Shown here: positions 41,838 through 50,974 of the stretch, in pieces
Numbering within the stretch: position 1 is the first letter of the stretch
Layout: every line of letters begins with the position of its first letter
Assembly (NCBI GenBank): GCA_028284075.1
Contig: JANQSL010000196.1
Location: forward strand, 1 to 52,656
Length of the DNA: 52,656 nucleotides
Origin: Candidatus Sumerlaeia bacterium
GTDB lineage: Bacteria > Sumerlaeota > Sumerlaeia > SLMS01 > JAHLLQ01
Reading direction: 5' to 3'
Position numbers and translations under genes: made by a program
The notes under the pieces: model-generated
What the model saw: only the letters and a program-made list of their open reading frames with translations
The model's database searches: none
Told to the model about the DNA's origin: nothing

Positions 41838-43997
41838 CTAGAACCGGATTTCCTTTTCCGCGTTGATGCGTTCGCGGAACTCGTCAACGGTGAGAACGCC
41901 AAGTTCGCCTTCGCTGCGGCTGCGAACGGCAACACTCTTCGCATCCCGTTCCTTTTCGCCGACAATAAGCATATACGGCACCTTCTGCAGCTGTGCGTCG
42001 CGGATTTTGGCGCCGATTTTGTCGTCGCCCAGATCCGCTTCGGCGCGAACGCCGTCCCCCAACAGTGTGTCGCGAACCTCAACGGCATAGTCCACGTACT
42101 TCTCGCTGATGGAAAGGACGCGCACCTGTTCCGGAGCGAGCCACGTTGGAAACGCACCGGCAAACTGCTCGATCACGATGGCGATGAAGCGCTCGAAGGA
42201 ACCGTACAGCGCGCGATGCACGACAACAGGCATTTGCTCACTGCCGTCCGGCGCTGTATACTTCAGGCCGAATCGCGCGGGGAGCTGATAGTCCAGCTGA
42301 ATCGTGGCGACCTGCCATTCCCGCTTCAAAACGTCCCGCACAATGAAGTCGATCTTCGGTCCGTAGAACGCACCATCGCCCTCGCTGACCGTGTAATCCA
42401 TTCTGTTGGCCTCGATGGCCTGACGCAACGCCGCCTCCGCCGTGTTCCACTGCTCCCTCGTGCCCATCGCCTTTTCGGGCCGTGTGGAGAGAAACACCTC
42501 GGAGAATTCCATGCCGAGAGCGGTGTAGACGCGGCGCACCATGCCGATTACCCGGGTGATTTCCTCCGCGATCATGTTCTCGGCGAGAAAGATATGTGCA
42601 TCGTCCTGGCAGAACTGGCGTACGCGCGTCAGTCCGCCGAGAGTCCCGGTGGCTTCGTTGCGGTGCAGAACACCCTGATCGCTGATGCGAAGAGGAAGCT
42701 CGCGGTAGCTGCGGCGCCGGTCGCGGAAAATCAGCATGTGAGACGGACAGTTCATCGGCTTGAGTCCGTACACTTCACGATCCGCACCCGTCATGAGCAC
42801 AAACTCACCGGGTTTCTTCTCGAACAGATTCCAGTAACGTGTGTTGAACGTTTCGCCCTGCAGCAACGCCGCCAGGCGTTCTTTTGGGTCCGTCTTCCCC
42901 TCCAAAGACTCATTCAGGCGCTTCTGTTCGTGTTCGGGAAGACCGGCAACCTCGGCGGAAAGACGCTGCTCCCATTCCGTAATGCCATCATCCTCCAGAG
43001 TCGTTGCTTCCTGACCCGGAATAATGAACATGTCGTCGCGGTAGTGTTTCCAGTGGCCGGATGTTTCAAACAGATCCTTCTTGAACAGCATCGGCGTGAA
43101 GACTTCCTGGTAGCCTTCGGCCCGATGCAGATCGGTGCTCATCCGGCGCAGTGTATCGTAAAGAGTTTTGCCCCTGCCCAGCCAGATGAACGTTCCCGGT
43201 GCCCACTCGTGTGTCATGAACAGGCCCAGTTCCTTTCCAAGGCGGCGGTGATCGCGTTTCTTCGCCTCTTCCAGGAAATTGAGATACTCTTTGAGTTCCT
43301 TCTTGTCGCCAAACGCCGTGCCGCGAACGCGTGTCAGTTGATCCTTCGACGGATCGCCCTGCCAGTACGCCCCGGCAACGCTCAGAAGTTTGAACGCCTT
43401 GATCGCGCCGGTGTGGGGAACGTGCGGTCCGCGGCAGAGATCCGTAAATTCTCCCTGTGTGTAAGTGCTGATGACCGCATCGTCCGGCAGCTTCTCAATG
43501 ATATGCAGTTTGTACTTTTCACTGCGCTGCTTGAAAAACTCGATGGCTTCCTCGCGGGACAGTTCGGCTCGCGAGATCGGCAGCTTCTCGCCGGCGATCT
43601 TTTGCATTTCCTTTTCAATCTTCGGTAGATCTTCCGCGGCAATCGGCGGCTCGGTCCGAATATCGTACCAGAACCCGTCTTCTGTCGGCGGACCGTCTTC
43701 CAGCATCGCGCCGGGCCAGAGGCGTTTCACCGCCTGGGCCATCAAGTGCGTGCAGGAGTGCCGCAACACTTCCAGCCCGCCCGGCTGGCGCGCTGTCAGA
43801 ATGGTGACCTCGGCGTCTTCCGTGATAGGTGCCGAGGCGTCGAGGGTCTGGCCATTAACGGTCACGGCCAGAGCGGCGCGGGCGAGGCCTTCGCTGATGG
43901 AGGAGGCGACTTCCAGACCTGTGACGGGTCCTTCAAACTCTTTCTTTGATCCGTCGGGAAGAGTAATGACAACGGGGGAAAGGGCGGGTGCGGACAT
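41838..43997 (-). CDS. thrS: Threonyl-tRNA synthetase
   Basis: Charges tRNA-Thr with threonine. The 719-residue protein has the full bacterial layout. An N-terminal TGS domain (VITLPDGSKKEFEGPV) is followed by the editing domain, with HSCTHLMAQAV and FTDLCRGPHVPHTG as its zinc or catalytic His/Cys sites. The class II core has motif 2 around RNEATGTLGGLTRVRQF and MNCPSHMLIF. The C-terminal anticodon-binding domain begins near VRVLSISEKYVDYA. The central region has a modest insertion. I use the ATG preceded by GGGAG. The longer frame adds 12 residues. No T-box leader was found upstream. Confidence 0.96.
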   Translation of the reverse strand: MSAPALSPVVITLPDGSKKEFEGPVTGLEVASSISEGLARAALAVTVNGQTLDASAPITEDAEVTILTARQPGGLEVLRHSCTHLMAQAVKRLWPGAMLEDGPPTEDGFWYDIRTEPPIAAEDLPKIEKEMQKIAGEKLPISRAELSREEAIEFFKQRSEKYKLHIIEKLPDDAVISTYTQGEFTDLCRGPHVPHTGAIKAFKLLSVAGAYWQGDPSKDQLTRVRGTAFGDKKELKEYLNFLEEAKKRDHRRLGKELGLFMTHEWAPGTFIWLGRGKTLYDTLRRMSTDLHRAEGYQEVFTPMLFKKDLFETSGHWKHYRDDMFIIPGQEATTLEDDGITEWEQRLSAEVAGLPEHEQKRLNESLEGKTDPKERLAALLQGETFNTRYWNLFEKKPGEFVLMTGADREVYGLKPMNCPSHMLIFRDRRRSYRELPLRISDQGVLHRNEATGTLGGLTRVRQFCQDDAHIFLAENMIAEEITRVIGMVRRVYTALGMEFSEVFLSTRPEKAMGTREQWNTAEAALRQAIEANRMDYTVSEGDGAFYGPKIDFIVRDVLKREWQVATIQLDYQLPARFGLKYTAPDGSEQMPVVVHRALYGSFERFIAIVIEQFAGAFPTWLAPEQVRVLSISEKYVDYAVEVRDTLLGDGVRAEADLGDDKIGAKIRDAQLQKVPYMLIVGEKERDAKSVAVRSRSEGELGVLTVDEFRERINAEKEIRF

Positions 43998-44119
43998 ACG
44001 ATTGCGCTCCCAGTTTGGAGTCACGGGAACCACGACATCCCGTGCGGACGGGGGTTGTCCCTGGAGGAAGCAGGCACGTCAAGCGCTGGGTTGCGGGGCC
44101 CATACCGCATTCACCTGCT

Positions 44120-44689
44120 CTACCGCCCGTAAACCCAGGTTTGAAATTCCGTATCCACCGACACCTGCGGAGTATAGCGTCGGCGCGCTTCATTGACCGT
44201 CATGATCATGTGTTTTTTGCCGCGCTTGGCGGTCGTCTCCATGACATAGCGCTTCCCCGACTTGCGTTCAAAGATCACCCATGCGTGATGTCCGTGAGCA
44301 CGCGGATCGGCATTTTCTGAAACGCCAACGACAAGCTCGGCGTAAAGACCAAGGTCCGCGAACTTGCGCCACGCCCACAGCGCGTGGTCTTCGCAGTCGC
44401 CCTTCCGCATGGTTTCAAACGTGACGGGATGCTGCCAGAAATCATCCTCCAGAAAGAGCAGCTTGTCGTAGGCGTACTTGCACCGCCGCAGCCACCGGCA
44501 AATGTCCTCCACACGGCGGACATGCACATTGCTGATACCGTCGAAGTACCATGGCCACGGCTTGCGGCAGCCCGCGCTGAAGCGCGACGGATGAACCGTC
44601 GCAGCACGTTTGCTCCATGGATCGACCGGCTCGGCAGGCGCCACGAGCCTGTCGAAGAGCGAAGAGAGAAAGCCGGATTTGGTTGTCAC
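44120..44689 (-). CDS. Transglutaminase-like cysteine protease-fold protein
   Basis: A 189-residue protein of the bacterial transglutaminase-like superfamily. The triad is recognisable: Cys99 in RKGDCEDHALW, His135 in GHHAWVIF, and the acidic residue in YVMETT near residue 151. It has no evident signal peptide, though the N-terminus is Ser/Leu-rich. Members act as proteases, amidases or cross-linkers. The Asp next to Cys (GDCEDHA) is typical of the protease-like BTLCP group. No partner is adjacent. It lies 92 bases after the superoxide dismutase gene, separated by a strong hairpin. Confidence 0.78.
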   Translation of the reverse strand: MTTKSGFLSSLFDRLVAPAEPVDPWSKRAATVHPSRFSAGCRKPWPWYFDGISNVHVRRVEDICRWLRRCKYAYDKLLFLEDDFWQHPVTFETMRKGDCEDHALWAWRKFADLGLYAELVVGVSENADPRAHGHHAWVIFERKSGKRYVMETTAKRGKKHMIMTVNEARRRYTPQVSVDTEFQTWVYGR

Positions 44690-44729
44690 TGAACCGAACC
44701 CAAATGCTGACGATTGTGGACACAGAGAA

Positions 44730-44754
44730 GCCGGCTCAATATGATCGAGCCGGC
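44730..44754 (-). terminator. Hairpin after the superoxide dismutase gene
   Basis: A perfect 8-pair stem, GCCGGCTC with GAGCCGGC, has a nine-base loop. It lies between the superoxide dismutase stop and the transglutaminase-like gene. The tail on the minus strand (TTCTCTGTG) is only weakly T-rich, so it may attenuate rather than terminate. Confidence 0.55.
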
Positions 44755-44780
44755 AATAATTCCCGAAAGCACTTCGCCGG

Positions 44781-45389
44781 TTACTTCGCTGCGGCGTAAC
44801 GTTTCGCCACTTCGTCCCAGTTCACGACGTTCCAGAAAGCCGTGATGTAGTCCGGGCGGCGGTTCTGATAGTTGAGATAGTAAGCGTGTTCCCACACATC
44901 CAGTCCCAGGATGGGCGTGTTGCCGTCCATCAGGGGGGAATCCTGATTTGGCGTTGAGGTGACCTCAAGCTTGCCGTCCTTTGTCACAATCAGCCAGGCC
45001 CATCCGCTGCCAAAACGGGTCGCCCCGGCCGCCGCAAATTTCTCCTTGAATGCGTCGAGACTGCCAAAGGTGGAGTCGATCGCTGCACCGAGGTCGCCGG
45101 AGGGGCCGCCTCCTCCGTTTGGCGAAAGAACCGTCCAGAACAGTGAGTGGTTGGCATGGTCGCCGCCATTGTTGCGAACGGCGGTGCGTTTCGCCTCGGG
45201 AACTTTGTCGAGGTTGGCCACCAGTTCCTCTATGGGAAGATTCTCCAAATCGGTTCCGGCAATGGCGTCATTCACTTTCGTGATGTAGGCATTGTGGTGC
45301 TTGCCGTGATGGATCTCCATCGTCTTCGCATCGATGTGAGGTTCGAGTGCGTTGTGAGGGTATGGCAAATCGGGCAGTGTGTAAGCCAT
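44781..45389 (-). CDS. sodA: Fe/Mn superoxide dismutase
   Basis: Dismutates superoxide. The 202-residue length is typical. The four metal ligands are recognisable: His in [12 protein letters not shown], His in [11 protein letters not shown], and Asp and His in [27 protein letters not shown] together with the WAWLIV context favours the manganese or cambialistic type over strict iron. There is no signal peptide, so it is cytoplasmic. The ATG has a clear AAGGAG ribosome site. It appears to be its own transcription unit, with 98 bases upstream of it before lpxI. Confidence 0.95.
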   Translation of the reverse strand: MAYTLPDLPYPHNALEPHIDAKTMEIHHGKHHNAYITKVNDAIAGTDLENLPIEELVANLDKVPEAKRTAVRNNGGDHANHSLFWTVLSPNGGGGPSGDLGAAIDSTFGSLDAFKEKFAAAGATRFGSGWAWLIVTKDGKLEVTSTPNQDSPLMDGNTPILGLDVWEHAYYLNYQNRRPDYITAFWNVVNWDEVAKRYAAAK

Positions 45390-45487
45390 GGGTTACTCCT
45401 TGTTGTACGAGGTTTGGGGCGATCTGAATCGCCGGAGTCCTTGCGCGCCGGTATAGTGAGCAAACTCCACGCCGCCACTCGATGGAA

Positions 45488-46363
45488 CTAGTGAAGAGGA
45501 TCGACGTAGGGTGTTTCCGTTCCCGTTTCCTTGTAGGAGAGAACCGCGATGCGATGCTGCTCCGCCATGGTAATGGATTCCTCGTTGTCCAGAAAGATGG
45601 TCTGGCCGGCGGTCACAATAAGGCCCGCGGCCTTGACCTGGACGAGATTGCGGAAAGTCTGGATGCCGATGACCGGCACATCGAAGCGCATGTCCTGACG
45701 GGGTTTGGAAACCTTGACGATAACCACGCCGGGACCTGCCAGTTCTCCGGACCGCTTGATGAGCTGATCCGTGCCCTCGATTCCCTCCACCGCCACAACA
45801 ATCTGGTTCTTGACCGCGATCGTCTGGCCCACATCGAGCCGGGCGATTTCCTTGGCGATCGGATAGCCGAAGTGCATGTCCTTCAGGACATCGTCACTGG
45901 GAGGACATTTCGGAGTCAGAATTCCCGGCCGGGGCATGCAGGACCGCAGGAAGATTGTTGAATCCAGAACCTGAATGCCTTCCTTTTCGATCTCCAGCGT
46001 CGCTGCACGGAGGAGAGAGTCGGCTTTCTTGTTCCGCAGCTTGCCAAGAACACCCACAATGCGTGGATCCAGGGTAATCTGCTGTAGCAGAACCTTGTGA
46101 GGAACACGCCCTGCCATGGTGACATGACGCACATCGTGCTGGCGGCAAAGCTCGAAAAGACGTGTAAAGTCTGTGAGCTTGAGACTGTAAACGGCGTCAG
46201 CGTACTCTGTCAGACGATCGCTGGCGAGACCGTGAACGCCGAATACAATCAGGCGCACGCCCGCCCCCCGCGCGCCCTGGGCCAGCAGGATCGGAAAATC
46301 GCCTTCTCCGGCAATCAGCCCGATAGTCTCGGGGGCGTTGGCGAGTTGTTCGGCTTCACTCAT
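45488..46363 (-). CDS. lpxI: UDP-2,3-diacylglucosamine pyrophosphatase, LpxI type
   Basis: Hydrolyses UDP-2,3-diacylglucosamine to lipid X in lipid A synthesis and replaces the unrelated LpxH in many bacteria. The 291-residue protein has the LpxI/DUF1009 opening IGLIAGEGDFPILLAQGARGAG. The C-domain has VKNQIVVAVEGIEGTDQLI, the acidic active-site region, followed by VVIVKVSKPRQDMRFDVPVIG. It lies 18 bases after fabZ at the end of the skp-lpxC-fabZ-lpxI operon, which strengthens the assignment. LpxI instead of LpxH suggests a lineage outside the gamma- and betaproteobacteria. Confidence 0.93.
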   Translation of the reverse strand: MSEAEQLANAPETIGLIAGEGDFPILLAQGARGAGVRLIVFGVHGLASDRLTEYADAVYSLKLTDFTRLFELCRQHDVRHVTMAGRVPHKVLLQQITLDPRIVGVLGKLRNKKADSLLRAATLEIEKEGIQVLDSTIFLRSCMPRPGILTPKCPPSDDVLKDMHFGYPIAKEIARLDVGQTIAVKNQIVVAVEGIEGTDQLIKRSGELAGPGVVIVKVSKPRQDMRFDVPVIGIQTFRNLVQVKAAGLIVTAGQTIFLDNEESITMAEQHRIAVLSYKETGTETPYVDPLH

Positions 46364-46381
46364 CCATGAACAGCTTTCGGC

Positions 46382-46834
46382 TTAGGCCTTTTGGAAGGCA
46401 AAGAGGATCGTGGCTTCAGACGCAACCTGATCACCAACCTTGATAATGCCTGAGAGACGACCCGTGCGAGACTTGACACTTGTGATCTTCCCATAAACGT
46501 CGGCCCGGTCACCAGGACGAAGAGGGCGGCGAAATTTGGCGGACTCGACGGTCATCAGGTAGGCCGTCTTGCCGACATTCTGCTCCAGAGAAAGAATCCA
46601 GCACGCACCGATCTGGGCAATCAGCTCGATCTGAAGAACGCCCGGGTAGACCGGCTCCTCCGGAAAATGCCCCTCAAAAACCGGGTCACTGATAGAGATG
46701 TTTTTGAAGCCTTCCACCGTATCTTCTCCCATGGCGGTAATGCCGTCGGGCAGGAGAAAGGGATGCCGGTGGGGGATGATCTGCTTAATCGTCTGAACCC
46801 CGTAGGGAGGTTCATGAACAAATTTGAAGGTCAC
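46382..46834 (-). CDS. fabZ: 3-hydroxyacyl-ACP dehydratase
   Basis: FabZ dehydrates 3-hydroxyacyl-ACP in fatty acid elongation. In lipid A bacteria it competes with LpxA for 3-hydroxyacyl chains. The 150-residue hot-dog protein carries PHRHPFLLPDG, the catalytic His56 in FEGHFPEEPVYPG and Glu70 in LQIELIAQIGACWIL. I use the GTG start overlapping the lpxC TGA, since the upstream frame is shadow of lpxC. In several phyla lpxC and fabZ are fused. Here they are separate but overlap by GTGA, which keeps the balance of the two activities at translation. Confidence 0.95.
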   Translation of the reverse strand: MTFKFVHEPPYGVQTIKQIIPHRHPFLLPDGITAMGEDTVEGFKNISISDPVFEGHFPEEPVYPGVLQIELIAQIGACWILSLEQNVGKTAYLMTVESAKFRRPLRPGDRADVYGKITSVKSRTGRLSGIIKVGDQVASEATILFAFQKA

Positions 46835-47688
46835 GATCCGTATTCCTCGGCGAGCATTCGTGCGAAACGAACGTGGCTTTGGTGGCCGGCGCGCCATGCC
46901 CAAAAGTGTCCCCGGAGCGGGCGGCCTACGAGGGCCAGGTCACCGAGCAGATCAATGATCTTGTGACGGACAACCTCATCCTCGAAGAAGAGCTGCTGAT
47001 TTAAGTATCCGTTGGCATTGAACACAACCGCATTTTCCAGCGTGCCTCCCTTGGCCAGGCCAGCCTTCCAAAGGGCTTCGATATCCGATTCCAGGGCAAA
47101 GGTTCTGGCAGGTGCGGCCTCCTGAAGAAAAGCCTCCGGTGTGATTTCGAGGCTGAAACCGGCGGAGCCGACAATGGTGCCTGGAAATTCGACAAAAACG
47201 CTCAAGCGCAGGCCCTCGTGAGGTGTGGCGACCAGCTCCGCCTCTCCATCGTTGGCGTGAACAGGCCGATCAATCACGAGTGGCACAACGGTCTGTGGAA
47301 GATCCAGAAACCCCGCAGCCATCAGCCCTTCGGTGTATTCCTTCGAACCACCGCCCAGGAAGGGAGGTTCCGGACCCGATTGAGTCAGCCTGGCGTCCGT
47401 TACACCGCAGGCCGCAAGAGCCGCCATAATGTGCTCGAGTTGTTCGAAGCGTTCACCGTTCTCGCCCTGCATGACGGTACGACGGACGCTCTCCATGGGA
47501 TTGGCGTTGTCAGTAGCCAGGAGAAGCGGCCCGTGGGCGGAACCTTCCATTACGGCGGTGAGGCCACTGCCGCCTTCGGCCGGTTCCACCAGCAGCCGCG
47601 CCTCCAGGTTGCCGTGAATACCGTGTCCCTCAAACAGAGCGGCCTTGCTGAGTGTCCGGCGGCGAACCGGCTCGGAAAAATGAGTCAT
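46831..47688 (-). CDS. lpxC: UDP-3-O-acyl-N-acetylglucosamine deacetylase
   Basis: Zinc deacetylase for the committed step of lipid A synthesis. The 285-residue protein matches the two-domain family. Zinc ligands are His86 in LEHIMAAL, and His242 and Asp246 in RHKIIDLLGDL. His269 in RAGHQSH is placed like the catalytic base near the C-terminus, and GPEPPFLGGGSKEY is the substrate loop. It starts at an ATG overlapping the skp stop and ends overlapping fabZ. Its presence is strong evidence for a lipopolysaccharide outer membrane. Confidence 0.95.
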   Translation of the reverse strand: MTHFSEPVRRRTLSKAALFEGHGIHGNLEARLLVEPAEGGSGLTAVMEGSAHGPLLLATDNANPMESVRRTVMQGENGERFEQLEHIMAALAACGVTDARLTQSGPEPPFLGGGSKEYTEGLMAAGFLDLPQTVVPLVIDRPVHANDGEAELVATPHEGLRLSVFVEFPGTIVGSAGFSLEITPEAFLQEAAPARTFALESDIEALWKAGLAKGGTLENAVVFNANGYLNQQLFFEDEVVRHKIIDLLGDLALVGRPLRGHFWAWRAGHQSHVRFARMLAEEYGS

Positions 47689-48353
47689 GGAATCAGGGGA
47701 AGAGGAGCTTCGCCGGAGTCTTCCCGGCGGGGAACAGGATTCTGGCCTGTGCCGATGCGTTCGACAGGGCCTGTAGTGACGGAATCGCCTGCTTCAGCGT
47801 CCCGCCTGAAAAGTTCCACCACTTCATCGGCACGTGCGTCAAGTTCCTCGACCACCGACGGGGTCATATCGGAGGCGGTGTTGCCCCAGATCACCACCTC
47901 GCCGCGGAGGACGATGTCGACTCCCTCCCGCTCGGCGACGTCCGCGATGATGTTGTAAATGCGCTCCAGCATGGGCTCGATCTGCCGCTCCCGGGCCTTC
48001 AGGTCCATTTCGAACTCAAACTTCAGGCGGTCGATATCCTCCTGCAGTGTGCCAAGCTCCTCGTAACGGCGCTGACTCTCCTCTTGAGAGATGACTCGCA
48101 ACTGGCGGTCGAGCTCAAACCGAAGACGGCGAAACTCCCGCTCCTTCTCGTCGATTTCCCGTGCGCGGGTGGCGAGCTCGGAGTCCATGCCCTCCATGGC
48201 GCGACGAACGGCACTGCTGTCCTCGATGATCCGTTCGATGTCGATAAAGGCGATGCGCTGAACTTCCGGGACGGTGTCCTGGGCTGGCGCGGTTGCCGTC
48301 AGCGACACGAGGAGGGCGGCGAAAAACGCGGAATGAAGAATTCGGGGGAGCAT
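47685..48353 (-). CDS. skp: OmpH/Skp-family periplasmic chaperone
   Basis: A 222-residue exported coiled-coil protein. The N-terminal signal peptide (LPRILHSAFFAALLVSLTATA, cleaved near APAQ) is followed by the strand RIAFIDIERII. A long charged coiled coil follows, with EKEREFRRLRFELDRQLRV, and then strand VDIVLRGEVVIWGN with DMTPSVVEEL. This is the tentacled Skp trimer layout, which holds unfolded outer-membrane proteins. The tail is longer than usual and Pro/Glu-rich. In many bacteria skp follows bamA and precedes lpxD. Here it heads the operon directly before lpxC, without either. Confidence 0.92.
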   Translation of the reverse strand: MLPRILHSAFFAALLVSLTATAPAQDTVPEVQRIAFIDIERIIEDSSAVRRAMEGMDSELATRAREIDEKEREFRRLRFELDRQLRVISQEESQRRYEELGTLQEDIDRLKFEFEMDLKARERQIEPMLERIYNIIADVAEREGVDIVLRGEVVIWGNTASDMTPSVVEELDARADEVVELFRRDAEAGDSVTTGPVERIGTGQNPVPRREDSGEAPLPLIP

Positions 48354-48502
48354 GGCAGGCCTCCACAGGGAATGGGCAGATGAAGGGGACACAGCGTAAC
48401 CGTGGCAAGGGAGGAGGGTCTTTGCTGGACACTGGTCCGCCTGTTGCCTCAGGGAGGGGCGAAGCACGGGCGACGGTGCCCGGCGTGAATCTGGAGTTTC
48501 CC

Positions 48503-49675
48503 ATGGCAGTTCAGCGGCGAAAGACCCGTCCGGTTTTTGTGAAGAACGTGCAGATCGGCGGAGGTGCGCCCGTCAGCGTGCAGACAATGACGAAAACCGA
48601 CACCCGCAACGTCGAGGCAACGCTCGCGCAGTTGCACGACCTGGCGAAAGCGGGTGCCGACATCGTGCGCCTCGCCTGTCCCGATGAGCGCGCGGCAAAA
48701 GCCTTTGGTCCCATCATGAAGGACGCGCCTGTTCCCATCATCGCGGACATTCACTTCGATTACCGCATGGCGTTGATGGTGCTCGATGCGGGAGTGGACG
48801 GCATTCGCCTGAATCCCGGGAACCTCGCCCGGCGTGACAAGCTGCCGGAGATTGTGGCGCGATGCCGCGAACGCAATGTCTCGATCCGCATTGGCGTAAA
48901 CAACGGGTCGTTGTCGATGCCACTGCGGAAAAAAGTCTTTGCCGGCGAGATGGAAACCCACGTGGCTATGGCGGAAAGCGCTCTGGAGCACATTGGCCTG
49001 TTGGAGGATCTGGACTACAACGAAATCAAGATTTCACTGAAGGCCAGCGATGTCGACACAACGGTGAAGGCCTATCGCGAACTGGCGGGCCGCTGCGAGT
49101 ATCCTTTCCATGTCGGTCTGACGGAAGCGGGCACGGTGCGGACGGGGACCATCAAGTCGTCCATCGCCATCGGCATGCTCGCACCCGAGGGACTGTGTGA
49201 CACGATCCGCGTTTCGTTGACGGGGGACTCGAAGGAGGAGGTGTTCGTCGGTCAGAAGATTTTGCAGTTTGTCGGGCTCAAGGACGCCGGACCGAATTTG
49301 ATATCGTGTCCGAGTTGTGGTCGCGTGGAGATTCAACTGGAGCGATGGGCCCACGCGGTGGAGGACCGGCTGCGGGACTACAAGGATGAGAATATCAGCG
49401 TCAGCGTCATGGGGTGTGCGGTGAACGGCCCCGGCGAGGGACAGATCGCCGACTTCGGCATCGCGGGAGGGCGCGGACAGGGAGCGATTTATCGACTCGG
49501 CAAGGTTCTGAAGAAATGCAAAGAGGAAGAGATGGTGGATGAACTGTTCAAGGCCGTCGACCAGTGGATTGCAGCGGGCCGTCCCCGCGGCGAGGTGGAT
49601 CCGGAGATCTATGAGAAGGTCATGAACGCGCGACCGGGATTCGAGGACGCGAGTGTCGAAGCACCAATCGGGTGA
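48503..49675 (+). CDS. ispG: 4-hydroxy-3-methylbut-2-enyl diphosphate synthase
   Basis: Converts methylerythritol cyclodiphosphate to HMBPP in the MEP isoprenoid pathway, using a 4Fe-4S cluster. The 390-residue bacterial-type protein has the barrel start VQTMTKTDTRNVEATLAQL, IIADIHFDYRMAL and GIRLNPGNL. The C-terminal cluster domain has SCPSCGR and MGCAVNGPGEG, giving the three Cys and one Glu ligands. The ATG has a GGAG site ten bases upstream. It diverges from the skp operon. Its isoprenoid product could feed the polyprenol pathway used by the DPM-like enzyme. Confidence 0.96.
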   Translation: MAVQRRKTRPVFVKNVQIGGGAPVSVQTMTKTDTRNVEATLAQLHDLAKAGADIVRLACPDERAAKAFGPIMKDAPVPIIADIHFDYRMALMVLDAGVDGIRLNPGNLARRDKLPEIVARCRERNVSIRIGVNNGSLSMPLRKKVFAGEMETHVAMAESALEHIGLLEDLDYNEIKISLKASDVDTTVKAYRELAGRCEYPFHVGLTEAGTVRTGTIKSSIAIGMLAPEGLCDTIRVSLTGDSKEEVFVGQKILQFVGLKDAGPNLISCPSCGRVEIQLERWAHAVEDRLRDYKDENISVSVMGCAVNGPGEGQIADFGIAGGRGQGAIYRLGKVLKKCKEEEMVDELFKAVDQWIAAGRPRGEVDPEIYEKVMNARPGFEDASVEAPIG

Positions 49676-49693
49676 GCAGGATCTTTCCATTTC

Positions 49694-50641
49694 ATGAAGG
49701 TCGTTATTCCCGGTGGAACAGGACAGGTCGGTGCGATTCTGACGCGCGCGTTTGTACGGGAAGACCATGAGGTTGTTCTTCTTTCACGCAGCCAAACCAC
49801 ACGGAAAGACGCTCGCGTCGTTCTGTGGGACGGCAGTTCCGCGGGTGACTGGGCCGCTGAAGTCGACGGCGCCGACGTACTGATCAATCTTGCCGGTTAT
49901 ACCGTCAATTGCCGCTACAACAAAGAAAATCGCGAGCGCATCATGAGTTCCCGCGTGAACTCAACGCGTGCGCTGGGAGAGGCCGTCGCCGCGGCAGCCA
50001 ATCCGCCTCCGGTCTGGCTAAACGCAAGTACCGCGACAATCTATCGCCATGCACTCGACCGGCCCATGGATGAAATTGACGGAGAGTTGGGCGGCAATGA
50101 ACCAGACGCTCCGGAGAAGTGGAACTTCAGTATCGATGTTGCGAAGGCATGGGAGGATACGTTCTTTGCGATCGATACTCCCCGCACGCGCAAGGTGGCG
50201 ATGCGGTCCGCCATGACGATGAGCCCTGACAGGGGCGGTGTCTTCGATGTGATGCTTGGTCTTGTGAGGGTCGGGCTCGGTGGAAGAAACGGCAGCGGCG
50301 ATCAGTTTGTGTCCTGGGTGCACGAACAGGACTTCGTTCGTGCCGTGAATTTTCTGATCGAACACGACGACATCGATGGCACTGTGAATATCTGCTCGCC
50401 GAACCCGATGCGGAACCGCGAGTTCATGCATCAAATCCGCAAGGCGTGGGGAATGCCTTTCGGACCGCCTGCATTTGAATGGATGTTGGAAATCGGCGCC
50501 GTTTTTTTGCGAACGGAGACGGAGCTGATTTTGAAAAGCCGTCGTGTTGTGCCGCGCCGGTTGCAGGAGGCTGGTTTCGAGTTTCAGTACCCAGGATGGC
50601 CGGAAGCAGTTGGAGAACTGGTCAGTCGCATGAAGCGTTGA
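49694..50641 (+). CDS. TIGR01777 family NAD-dependent epimerase-like protein
   Basis: A 315-residue member of the SDR-type epimerase group TIGR01777 (YfcH-like). The Rossmann glycine motif VVIPGGTGQVGAIL is at residue 3, DGADVLINLAGYTVNCRYN is characteristic of the group, and SVSRVNSTRAL-like helix residues follow. The C-terminal DUF1731 region contains FGPPAFEWMLEIGAVFLRTE and VVPRRLQEAGFEFQYP. Members lack a proven substrate and are seldom essential. It begins 18 bases after ispG, so it is probably in the same transcript. It overlaps the convergent membrane-protein gene by 20 bases at the stop. Confidence 0.9.
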   Translation: MKVVIPGGTGQVGAILTRAFVREDHEVVLLSRSQTTRKDARVVLWDGSSAGDWAAEVDGADVLINLAGYTVNCRYNKENRERIMSSRVNSTRALGEAVAAAANPPPVWLNASTATIYRHALDRPMDEIDGELGGNEPDAPEKWNFSIDVAKAWEDTFFAIDTPRTRKVAMRSAMTMSPDRGGVFDVMLGLVRVGLGGRNGSGDQFVSWVHEQDFVRAVNFLIEHDDIDGTVNICSPNPMRNREFMHQIRKAWGMPFGPPAFEWMLEIGAVFLRTETELILKSRRVVPRRLQEAGFEFQYPGWPEAVGELVSRMKR

Positions 50642-50966
50642 GAAACACGCCACGCCATGTTTTTGCACGCCATGAGCGCCATGCAAGATATCCCAGCGGA
50701 ACAACGTTTCCCAGTAACGGAATCGCGACAACCATGGCGAGGGCGGCGCCTCTGCGTTTTTCAACGGCAAGTATCCATCCGCCGGCAATGATGAAACCCA
50801 GGTAGAGATCAACAAGGCCCACGAATCCCCACGGTTCATCGGCCACGCGTGCAAAACCCTCAATCACGCTCCCCGTGGTTGATGCCCAGCCGATCATTGC
50901 AATGAACGCTGTGGTTATGACGAGAACCAGGAAAGCAAAGATGCGCTGGGGAGACATGGGAATCAT
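50622..50966 (-). CDS. Small membrane protein, DUF1475-like
   Basis: A 114-residue polytopic protein with about three hydrophobic helices: IFAFLVLVITTAFIAMIGWA, GLVDLYLGFIIAGGWIL and LAMVVAIPLLGNVVPLGYLAW. The spacing and the DLYLGFI and GNVVPLGYL stretches resemble DUF1475, whose function is unknown. The ATG at 50957 is an equally likely start. Its gene tail overlaps the epimerase gene by 20 bases in convergent orientation. It follows the GNAT gene by only nine bases on the same strand, so it is probably co-transcribed with it. Confidence 0.7.
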   Translation of the reverse strand: MIPMSPQRIFAFLVLVITTAFIAMIGWASTTGSVIEGFARVADEPWGFVGLVDLYLGFIIAGGWILAVEKRRGAALAMVVAIPLLGNVVPLGYLAWRSWRAKTWRGVFLNASCD

Positions 50967-50974
50967 TCAGCGGT

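Noticed and set aside
41793-43628. A 611-codon open frame on the plus strand opposite thrS
   Set aside because: It is a shadow of the well-supported thrS frame, has no recognisable domain and reflects GC-biased codon positions.
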